Shown: positions 7,150 to 12,161 of the stretch, one piece after another
Layout of the letters: every line of letters starts with the position of its first letter
How positions within the stretch are numbered: the stretch's first letter is position 1
Origin: Chloroflexi bacterium RBG_16_70_13
GTDB taxonomy: Bacteria > Chloroflexota > Limnocylindria > Limnocylindrales > CSP1-4
DNA: 12,161 nucleotides
Direction: 5' to 3'
NCBI GenBank assembly: GCA_001795245.1
Contig: MGOD01000087.1
Location: 3,305-15,465, forward strand
Notes under the pieces: generated by a model
What the model saw: the letters and a program-made list of their open reading frames with translations, nothing else
Told to the model about the DNA's origin: nothing
The model's database searches: none
Made by a program: the position numbers and the translations under genes

Positions 7150-7170
7150 GGCGCGCCCGACAGGATTTGA
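7149..7170 (-). other. tRNA-Arg 3'-end fragment (possible attachment-site remnant)
   Basis: Read on the minus strand, this is six bases of T-loop (TCAAAT), the T-stem strand CCTGT, the acceptor strand CGGGCGC, discriminator G and an encoded CCA. Together they are the last 22 bases typical of a bacterial tRNA-Arg. The 5' half of the T-stem (ACAGG expected) is absent, so no intact tRNA is present. Such 3' ends are what tyrosine integrases of genomic islands carry or duplicate. No integrase gene is visible in the window. Confidence 0.6.
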
Positions 7171-7959
7171 GCGCGCGGATGCCAGAAATATCCGGATACC
7201 AATCGAAGACGCAGGGGCCAACCTGATGGCCAAGGGCGCCTGACAGAAATCCGGCGTGTTGGACACATAACCCAACCGAGGCATTCCGATCAGTCGATGC
7301 GCGGCGGTGGCGCGTCCAGCCGGCATCGGTCATCTCTGGACGGAGTCATCGGTGGGTTGCTCGATGAGGTGCCCGCCGATCGTCCTCGACGCTCTTCCTC
7401 GCGGTGAGCCGGCCAGACGCGTTCGGTTCCGACGATGGAGCTATCGCACGTCGACGTTCATGGAAGTCCACAGCGGATTCGTCGGCGTGACGGCCCCAGC
7501 AGCTCAAGAGAGCGTACGAACGAGACTTGGCGTTCGAGAAGACGAGGGGTCCATTTCGAGCGCGCCCGGCTCGATCCAGAACTCGGCAAGGTCTTCTGCC
7601 TTTCATCCGCCCCGACGAAGCAAGCCGTGATGCGCGTCCACGAACGCGCGGCCATCCGACCGCCGAGGTCTCTGAGCTCACGGTGGAGGTGTGGCCCCGC
7701 CAGCGTGACCTTGCCCGACAAGGGTCCGACGCCGCTACCGAGACAGGAAAGCGCTGAAATCGTGCCGATCGCTGTCTTGATGGTCGGGCTGCCGGTCCAC
7801 GAACCAGCCGCCCGGCTCGACGGCCAGGGGCGTGCCGCCCAATCGCTAAGTCAGCGTGCCCGTGCCCGTGAGTACCCGCCGGAGAAAGCCTGCCACGACC
7901 GCAGCGTAATCCTCAAGCCGTGTAAACGACTGGCGAAGTCCGTGGCTGTTGAATGACCG

Positions 7960-7966
7960 AAGGAGG
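7960..7966 (+). promoter_or_regulatory. Strong ribosome-binding site deciding a TTG start
   Basis: AAGGAGG is complementary to the 16S anti-Shine-Dalgarno and lies 5 bases before the TTG at 7972. No ATG or GTG of the same frame lies nearby, so the lipoprotein very probably starts at this TTG. Confidence 0.75.
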
Positions 7967-7971
7967 CAACC

Positions 7972-8547
7972 TTGAAGACACGCACAGCCACGATCACCGC
8001 CGCCATCCTGCTCGCCGGGTGCGCGAGCGTCGGTCCATCGCCGTCCCCGGTCCCTGCCGCCACGGCCAGCGCGCCCGCGGTCACGGCGACGATCGCCGCC
8101 ACTCCAGCCGCCCCGGCGACCGGTCCCGCGAGCGTTCTCGAGGGTACCTGGATCGCGACATCCACCTGCGCACAGCAAGCGGCGGCCGTCGACGCCGCCG
8201 GTTTCACCGATGAGCAGCAGACCGCCGCCGAATGGGATGCGGCGACCTGTATGGATATGGGCCATGGCACCCGGATGCAGCTGCGCTTCTCGGGCGAGCG
8301 GTTGATCATCTTCCAGGACGGCGTCATTGGATGGGATGGCGTCTTTCGGACGGTCGACGCCGACACCTTCGAGGCAGGCGATTCGGGCACGTATTACCTC
8401 ACGTACGAGTTCGCCGTCGCCGGCGACCAGCTGACCATCGACATGGTTCGCGATGATTTCCCGACTAGCGACCCGGCCGAGCTGGCCGGAGAGCAGATCG
8501 CGCAGACCGTGATCTACGAGAGCGCGCCATTCGAGAAGGCGTCGTGA
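7972..8547 (+). CDS. Lipoprotein with a beta-rich, lipocalin-like domain
   Basis: The 191 residues start with a lipoprotein signal peptide: M-K-T-R, a hydrophobic core and lipobox L-A-G-C at 14-17, so C17 should be lipidated and the protein anchored outside the membrane. A low-complexity Ala/Pro/Ser/Thr linker runs to about residue 53. The folded part then begins with L-E-G-T-W-I-A-T and continues with D-A-D-T-F-E-A-G-D-S-G-T-Y-Y-L-T-Y-E-F and D-Q-L-T-I-D. The G-T-W start and repeated short beta strands resemble a lipocalin-like barrel, and a similar pattern occurs in the anti-sigma-like protein at 10738-11310. It carries a pair of cysteines that may form a disulfide. The next lipoprotein gene begins 1 base after its stop, so they form an operon. 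Ligand and role are unknown. Confidence 0.8.
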   Translation: MKTRTATITAAILLAGCASVGPSPSPVPAATASAPAVTATIAATPAAPATGPASVLEGTWIATSTCAQQAAAVDAAGFTDEQQTAAEWDAATCMDMGHGTRMQLRFSGERLIIFQDGVIGWDGVFRTVDADTFEAGDSGTYYLTYEFAVAGDQLTIDMVRDDFPTSDPAELAGEQIAQTVIYESAPFEKAS

Positions 8548-8548
8548 C

Positions 8549-9151
8549 GTGCAGCGCCAGCGTCTCGCGCGACAGGTTCGCGGACGCTCGATCGCCGGCC
8601 TGCTCGCCGCGCTGGCCGCGGCGACATGGACTGGCGGTTGTGCCGGGGACGGGCCGAGGCCCTCCCCGGCCGTCCCGCCCGAGACGGGCACAACTCGGGC
8701 CCTCATTCCCTCGGCCGCGGCTCCGACGAACGGCGCCATCCTCGTTGTGTCGAGCGTGATGCCCTTCCAGCTCCTGTTCCCGCCCGACTGGGTGGAGTAC
8801 GGGGCGGGAGCCGACGAGCAGAGCTTCGGGACGAGCGATGGGATGCTGACGCTGATCGTCGGCAGGGCCGTGATCGAGCCGGGCCAGACTGTCGCCGACC
8901 GGGTCGAGGTCAACCGGACCACCGAGTTCCGGAACTGCAGCAGCGACGCGAGCCTGGATCGGCCGATCACGATCGACACGGAGCCGGGCATCCTGTGGAG
9001 CGTGCGGTGTGGCGACCGCAGCATTCTCGCCGCCAACACGATCCACGACGGGCGCGGCTACCGCGTCCTGGTGCAGTCGACGCCCGACGCGGCGGCAGAC
9101 CTCGAGCCCCTGCTGCGCGCATTCGTCGACGGTTTCCGGTTCACCGAATAG
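8549..9151 (+). CDS. Putative lipoprotein, PsbP-like pattern, function unknown
   Basis: A GTG start follows the previous stop by one base, with GAGAAGG 9 bases upstream. Residues 1-31 form a signal peptide (R-x-R-G-R, hydrophobic core, T-G-G-C); the -3 Thr is unusual for a lipobox, so lipidation at C31 is likely but not certain. After a Pro-rich linker, the 100-odd-residue domain has F-Q-L-L-F-P-P-D-W-V and ends L-L-R-A-F-V-D-G-F-R-F. These are the hallmarks of small PsbP/Mog1-like extracytoplasmic domains, whose first strand is usually followed by P-x-x-W. It has two cysteines in the domain (N-C-S-S and V-R-C-G-D), possibly a disulfide. It was probably made together with the upstream lipoprotein. 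I do not know a function. Confidence 0.75.
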   Translation: MQRQRLARQVRGRSIAGLLAALAAATWTGGCAGDGPRPSPAVPPETGTTRALIPSAAAPTNGAILVVSSVMPFQLLFPPDWVEYGAGADEQSFGTSDGMLTLIVGRAVIEPGQTVADRVEVNRTTEFRNCSSDASLDRPITIDTEPGILWSVRCGDRSILAANTIHDGRGYRVLVQSTPDAAADLEPLLRAFVDGFRFTE

Positions 9152-9189
9152 CCGCCCCGACGGCCTACGGGACGAGCCGGAGGGGCGGC
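9151..9189. terminator. Bidirectional hairpin across two convergent stop codons
   Basis: GCCGCCCC (9151-9158) pairs with GGGGCGGC (9182-9189), and CGGC (9161-9164) with GCCG (9176-9179). The two stems are joined by a GA/GA internal loop that could form sheared G-A pairs. The terminal loop is 11 bases. It starts at the last base of the lipoprotein stop and contains the hydrolase stop at 9165-9167. No run of T follows on either strand, so it is not a canonical intrinsic terminator. It may still stop or protect both converging transcripts. Confidence 0.6.
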
Positions 9190-10769
9190 AGGTCGGCGAG
9201 ACAGGCCGTATCGAGCGCCGCGGTCGGATCGTTCAGCCAGCCGCGCCGCACCTGCCGCGGGCACTCGTTGAACCCGAAGACGTTGTAGCTCTGGTTCGGG
9301 ACCTCCAGGAACGTCGCACTCGAGAGTCCCACGAGCGCAGCCTCGAGCTCCGGAAGGGGCCCCGTATAGGGATCGAATTGCCCGACGAGCACGAGGGCGG
9401 GCACGTCCGACACAACCGGCGCAGCGATCGAGGGATCCGCTGGACGCACCGCCCAGGCGTCGCAGGCCGCAAAGAGCGGGCTGTGCTCGAACGTCGGCGC
9501 CAGCCAAGCTGTCGCAGCCGTCGGCGAGAGGGCCGCCGGGCGATCCATGAACGGGACGACATCGGCGCAGAGCGTGCCGAGCCAGGACCCGTCCTCCACA
9601 TTGGTGCAGTCCGGGAAGTATCCGACGCACGCGTCACCCGCCTCGGTCAACAGCCGGACCAGGGGGTCATCCGGGACGATCGTCCGGTCGCTCGCCGCGC
9701 GGATCGAGCGCAGCAGCGACGAGAGCTTCCGTCCGCCTTCGTAGCCAAGCGTCGCGCGGATGGCGCGGGACGCGCGGATGTCGTCGAAGACGATCGTCGG
9801 GGCCTGGGCGGTCGCGCCCGCGTGCAGGGTGATGGGCTCGACGCGGAGGCTCTCGATCAGCGCGCCGAGCTCGGCCTCGACGTCTCTGTGTGCCCGGCCG
9901 CAGTCCGCGTCTGACTCGCACAACTCGGCCAGCCTCGCCATCACGGCCGCGGCGGCCGCGGCATTGAACGCGGGGTCCGGCCCCTGCGCCGGCACTGGCG
10001 AGTCGAGGACGATCGACCTGACGCCTGCCGGCGACTGCCGTGCGACCTCCAGCGCGAGCCGCGAGGCGCTGCCGAACCCGATGACGTTCCAGGGCGGGAG
10101 GGCCAGCTCGGTCCGCAGGGCCTCGATGTCGCGTGCGCTCGAGAGGAGCCCGTAGGCCTCGATGTCGATTCCGTCCGCAACGAGTCGGGCTCGACAGTCG
10201 CGCAGCGCGGCGGTCAACAGGGAGGTCGCAGCCGGGTCGCGCGCCGGAACGGCGAGGATGGCGTTGCGCGCCGCGCCGACCTCGTGACATCGCAGCACTG
10301 GCTCGGACAGACCGGTCCCGCGGCGATCCACGATGTACACGACACGGCCCGTCCGCTGGGCGAGGCTGGCGAGCCCGCCGTACTCGAGGCGCCCGCCGAG
10401 GGTCTCGCCCACGACGACCATCGGATCGTCGGCGTCGACGCCGTCGGCGGGGTCGACGCGCGCGACGAAGATGCGAATCGTCTTGCCGTTCGGCGCCTCC
10501 CAGCGCTCGGGGACGGTGAGGTAGCCGCACGCCGGAGTGACCACGAAGACCAACGCCACCTCGTCCGGGCAGTCCGTGGTCACGAACCCGCCCGGCGCGG
10601 GCGTCGGCTCGGCGACCGCGGTCGATGGCGCGGCGGTCAGACCAGGGGGCGATGTGCGATCAGGTGCCGGCGTGACTACGGGTGCGCACGCCGTCGCAAA
10701 CACGGCCAGCGCGACGGCCGCGAGCCGGCGATCCAGCTCAGCGCTCCCTGACCCAGGGACGCGTGGCAA
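9165..10769 (-). CDS. Secreted tripeptidyl-aminopeptidase-like alpha/beta-hydrolase lacking catalytic residues
   Basis: The 534-residue frame opens with a lipoprotein-like signal (hydrophobic 15-27, A-T-A-C ending at C28) and a Pro/Thr-rich linker. It then follows the TAP/peptidase S33 pattern: V-D-R-R-G-T-G-L-S at 147-155, S-A-R-D-I-E-A-L-R at 211-219, W-N-V-I-G-F-G-S-A-S-R-L at 227-238, V-R-S-I-V-L-D-S at 250-257, L-V-G-Q-F-D-P-Y-T at 461-469, and a C-terminal C-P-x-x-V...W-L-N-D-P. In active members the elbow is G-x-S-Y-G; here Gly233 replaces the nucleophile. Tyr495 stands where the catalytic His is expected, and H-G-G-P is replaced by G-E-T-L near 121. Only the Asp (D466) remains. It is thus probably a pseudoenzyme. 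The TTG start overlaps the anti-sigma-like gene by 32 bases and has no clear ribosome-binding site. Confidence 0.8.
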   Translation of the reverse strand: MPRVPGSGSAELDRRLAAVALAVFATACAPVVTPAPDRTSPPGLTAAPSTAVAEPTPAPGGFVTTDCPDEVALVFVVTPACGYLTVPERWEAPNGKTIRIFVARVDPADGVDADDPMVVVGETLGGRLEYGGLASLAQRTGRVVYIVDRRGTGLSEPVLRCHEVGAARNAILAVPARDPAATSLLTAALRDCRARLVADGIDIEAYGLLSSARDIEALRTELALPPWNVIGFGSASRLALEVARQSPAGVRSIVLDSPVPAQGPDPAFNAAAAAAVMARLAELCESDADCGRAHRDVEAELGALIESLRVEPITLHAGATAQAPTIVFDDIRASRAIRATLGYEGGRKLSSLLRSIRAASDRTIVPDDPLVRLLTEAGDACVGYFPDCTNVEDGSWLGTLCADVVPFMDRPAALSPTAATAWLAPTFEHSPLFAACDAWAVRPADPSIAAPVVSDVPALVLVGQFDPYTGPLPELEAALVGLSSATFLEVPNQSYNVFGFNECPRQVRRGWLNDPTAALDTACLADLPPLRLVP

Positions 10770-11310
10770 GCAGCGCGAGCCGGATCTCGCAGGTGTCGCC
10801 GCGAGCCGTGAACGTCAGGCTCGAGGACGTGCTGACGAACCCGTACGTCGCCACCGAGTCGCAGTAGTCGTTGTAGTAGAGGTCCGTCCGGAACGAGTCG
10901 CCCTCGATCGCAAAGGTGTGGCCCGTCGCAGCGCTCCCCTCGAACGTGGCAGGCGGCTCAAGGTCGATGGCGCCGCTCGGCTGCAATGTGATCGACCAGA
11001 TGCCGGCCAGGCCCAGGCCCGTGACGCCCGGGTCGGAGGGTTGCAGGGTGACGGCGTAGGTGCCTGCGACCGCGGCCCGAGGATCCGGGCTCGCCGCCGG
11101 CACGACGCCCGGTCCCTGGATGCCGGGGAGATAGCGCGTCCCGATCAGAAGGACGACGATCGTCGCCGCGCCGATGAGGGCCAGGCCGAGCGGCTGTTCG
11201 CGCCTGGCTCGACCGCGGTCGAGGACGATCCGAAGTCGCTCGTCCGTGTCGGGCTCGACCGTCTGCGCCGCACGACCCAGCGCTCCGCGAAGGCGACGGT
11301 CAAGCGACAT
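10738..11310 (-). CDS. Anti-sigma-like single-pass membrane protein with extracytoplasmic beta domain
   Basis: This 190-residue protein has three parts: a charged cytoplasmic segment (1-40), one membrane helix (about 41-61) and an extracytoplasmic domain (from about 80). The domain has paired motifs G-T-Y-A-V-T-L-Q and G-I-W-S-I-T-L-Q, then G-D-S-F near 137-140 and S-L-T-F-T-A-R-G-D-T-C near 164-174, with C150 and C174 as a possible disulfide. Topology and position right after an ECF sigma gene suggest an anti-sigma factor, although the N-terminus has no H-x-x-x-C-x-x-C zinc motif. GAGGAGG lies 6 bases before this ATG; the adjacent ATG at 11313 is also possible. It overlaps the end of the sigma gene by 11 bases. 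The outer domain resembles that of the lipoprotein at 7972-8547. Confidence 0.72.
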   Translation of the reverse strand: MSLDRRLRGALGRAAQTVEPDTDERLRIVLDRGRARREQPLGLALIGAATIVVLLIGTRYLPGIQGPGVVPAASPDPRAAVAGTYAVTLQPSDPGVTGLGLAGIWSITLQPSGAIDLEPPATFEGSAATGHTFAIEGDSFRTDLYYNDYCDSVATYGFVSTSSSLTFTARGDTCEIRLALLATRPWVRER

Positions 11311-11833
11311 CATCGTCCTCCTCGTGGAGGAGCTCGGCCAGGCGGCGGCGCGCTCGATGGAGGTGGACGCGAGCCGTGGGTTCGGCACATCCCAGTGCCT
11401 GTGCAATGTCCGCGATCGGCAGGTCCTCGTAATAGAACAGGACCACCGCGGCGCGCTGCATGCCCGGGAGCCTGCGGACCGCGTCCGTGACGTCCAGATC
11501 GCGCGGCTGCAGCGGCATCGGCTGGCGAACGTCGGCCTTGACGAGCGACCACAGGCGGTCCCTCCGCAGCGCCCGCATGGCCAGCCGGATCGCCACCCGG
11601 CGAACCCAGGCGTCGGGGCGCTCGTAGCGCGAGATCTTGTCCCAATTCTTGAGAAGCTGGACGAACGCGTCCTGGGCGACGTCCTCCGCGCGCCGGGCGT
11701 CGTGCAGCATCAGCGCGACCGTTCGCGTGACCCTCGGGAAGGCCTCGACGAAGAACGCCCCGAACTCCGCCTCTGCCCCGACGAACGCGGCCGCCGACCG
11801 CCCCTCACCCTTCCTCGCGCGATCGTCGATCAC
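11300..11833 (-). CDS. ECF (group 4) RNA polymerase sigma factor
   Basis: The 177 residues have the two-domain ECF layout with no region 3. Region 2 spans about 24-90 with A-E-D-V-A-Q-D-A-F-V-Q-L-L at 49-61 and R-P-D-A-W-V-R-R-V-A at 72-81. Region 4 spans about 113-170 with L-P-G-M-Q-R-A-A-V-V-L-F-Y-Y-E-D-L-P-I-A-D-I-A-Q-A-L-G and the recognition helix T-A-R-V-H-L-H-R-A-R-R-R-L. It directs RNA polymerase to promoters of an extracytoplasmic response and should be held by the product of the next gene. The start is a GTG; no other start codon fits in frame upstream and none precedes region 2 downstream. There is no Shine-Dalgarno site, and a long inverted repeat (11831-11856) begins at the start codon, so translation may be controlled or leaderless. 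Confidence 0.9.
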   Translation of the reverse strand: MIDDRARKGEGRSAAAFVGAEAEFGAFFVEAFPRVTRTVALMLHDARRAEDVAQDAFVQLLKNWDKISRYERPDAWVRRVAIRLAMRALRRDRLWSLVKADVRQPMPLQPRDLDVTDAVRRLPGMQRAAVVLFYYEDLPIADIAQALGCAEPTARVHLHRARRRLAELLHEEDDDVA

Positions 11834-11856
11834 CGTCGGCCGGCCGGCTGACGGTG
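11831..11856. repeat. Inverted repeat beginning at the sigma factor start codon
   Basis: CACCGTCGGCC (11831-11841) and GGCTGACGGTG (11846-11856) match in 10 of 11 positions around a four-base GGCC centre. The left arm contains the GTG start codon on the minus strand. As RNA it would be a very stable hairpin hiding the start; as DNA it could be an operator. Either would affect sigma factor expression. Confidence 0.6.
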
Positions 11857-12161
11857 ATGGGCTCGCGAGGATCGCGGTCTGCTCCTGGATGGGGAATCTC
11901 CGCGCGGGGATCGGTCCTGCAACGCAACAGCGTCGACCACGGCGAAACGTTTACCAGCGGTCATGGAAACGTGAGCGATACGGCGTCGAGAACCCGGCGG
12001 GTCACGGCGGAGAGGGTGGGATTCGAACCCATGAGCACGTGTGGCTTGTTCCAAGTCCGGAGGCCCTCCCGATGCGGCCCATCGTCACATGCGGGGTCAT
12101 GCTCGGTCCAGGATGGAGATTTGCCGTCGGCCCTTCGCATCGCGCAGTCAGCAATCGACCG
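11857..12161. other. Upstream region of the sigma operon, no gene seen
   Basis: I see no coding frame with a family pattern here. The content is the presumed sigma promoter region and a tRNA-Ser 3' fragment (12006-12032). An AAACGTTT at 11945-11952 lies inside what reads on the minus strand as GGTAAACGTTTCGCC, which may belong to an ECF-type promoter, but no matching -10 could be fixed. Confidence 0.5.
12006..12032 (-). other. tRNA-Ser 3'-end fragment
   Basis: On the minus strand the order is ATGGG, T-loop TTCGAAT, CCCAC, acceptor strand CCTCTCC, discriminator G. This is the 3' part of a tRNA-Ser (acceptor partner GGAGAGG). The T-stem pairs at 4 of 5 positions (one A-C). The discriminator is followed by CCG, so CCA is not encoded. 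No GGAGAGG, D-arm or convincing anticodon stem is found in the roughly 130 bases upstream to the window edge. It is a fragment, not a working tRNA. Confidence 0.6.

Larger units (their letters stand above)
6853..7971. other. About 1.1-kb stretch without a convincing gene
   Basis: ORFs on both strands are short and Arg/Ser/Pro-rich, lack good start sites and show no family pattern. They look like chance frames in GC-rich DNA. Recognisable content is a 14-bp palindrome (7136-7149), a tRNA-Arg 3' end (7149-7170), and a short protein-like minus-strand tail ending at 7846 (L-E-D-Y-A-A-V-V-A-G-F-L-R-R-V-L) that could be a remnant. The leader of the lipoprotein gene occupies the right edge. The stretch is best read as decayed DNA. 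Confidence 0.6.

Noticed and set aside
7149..7239. A complete tRNA on the minus strand: GCGCCC at 7234-7239 matches 6 of 7 acceptor positions and GCCA/TGGC could form a D-stem.
   Set aside because: The T-stem lacks its 5' half, the anticodon stem pairs poorly, and the length (about 88 bases before CCA) is wrong for tRNA-Arg.
7458..7721. Minus-strand frame with H-R-E-L-R-D-L-G, similar to a stretch of IS3-family OrfB transposases.
   Set aside because: The similarity covers about ten residues; no D-D-E residues, orfA, inverted repeats or target duplication were found, even allowing frameshifts.
7849..7938. Minus-strand tail L-E-D-Y-A-A-V-V-A-G-F-L-R-R-V-L, like the end of an alpha/beta-hydrolase.
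   Set aside because: It is too short to assign, and the frame upstream runs antisense through the well-supported lipoprotein genes.
7846..9039. Long minus-strand ORF opposite the two lipoprotein genes.
   Set aside because: The plus-strand frames have signal peptides, a perfect Shine-Dalgarno site and domain patterns; the antisense frame is a GC-rich shadow.
12005..12070. A short tRNA-like structure using GGGAGGG (minus strand, 12064-12070) as 5' acceptor for CCTCTCC.
   Set aside because: It would be only about 62 bases, with a mismatch, two G-U pairs, no D-arm and no sound anticodon stem.
12143..12153. GCAGTCAGCAA near the window end, shared with the right side of operator copy 1.
   Set aside because: Only one half of the palindrome is present and no promoter or gene is nearby; an 11-base match can occur by chance.

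Overview
The window is GC-rich, packed with genes and bacterial. Codons end mostly in G or C, GTG and TTG starts occur, and there are proline/alanine/threonine-rich lipoproteins beside an ECF sigma/anti-sigma pair. This suits a high-GC lineage such as Chloroflexota (Limnocylindria-like) or Actinomycetota. The placement is an inference from style, because no rRNA or other marker gene is present.

Left part (1-5277), metabolism. It opens with the C-terminal half of an MFS transporter whose stop overlaps the start of an RraA/HMG-aldolase-like protein. A TetR/BetI-type repressor runs towards them on the minus strand. Divergent from the repressor is a tight two-gene operon: a GcvT-like (folate-binding) aminomethyltransferase and a CrtI/PYROXD2-like FAD oxidoreductase. 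The repressor/operon intergenic region carries two identical copies of a perfect 13-bp palindrome, TGACTGGCAGTCA, which are probable operators.

Middle part (5278-7971), scars. It holds the C-terminal third of a DAO-type FAD oxidoreductase without its FAD-binding N-terminus, then the N-terminus of a CorA magnesium transporter without its membrane domain, then an intact six-helix membrane protein of unknown family. About 1.1 kb without a convincing gene follows. That stretch contains a 22-nt copy of the 3' end of a tRNA-Arg (acceptor strand, CCA and part of the T-arm) abutting a 14-bp palindrome.

Right part (7972-12161), cell surface and signalling. Two lipoprotein genes on the plus strand converge on a minus-strand operon: ECF sigma factor, single-pass anti-sigma-like membrane protein, and a secreted tripeptidyl-aminopeptidase-like alpha/beta-hydrolase. 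A strong hairpin spans both stop codons where they meet. The hydrolase keeps the fold's sequence pattern but has lost the nucleophilic serine, the catalytic histidine and the HG oxyanion motif, so it is probably a pseudoenzyme. The extracytoplasmic part of the anti-sigma-like protein resembles the domain of the first lipoprotein. The window ends with a 3' fragment of a tRNA-Ser.

The most interesting items are the pseudoenzyme inside a sigma/anti-sigma operon, the twin operators controlling a GcvT-like plus CrtI-like operon, and the two tRNA 3'-end fragments beside a rearranged region.
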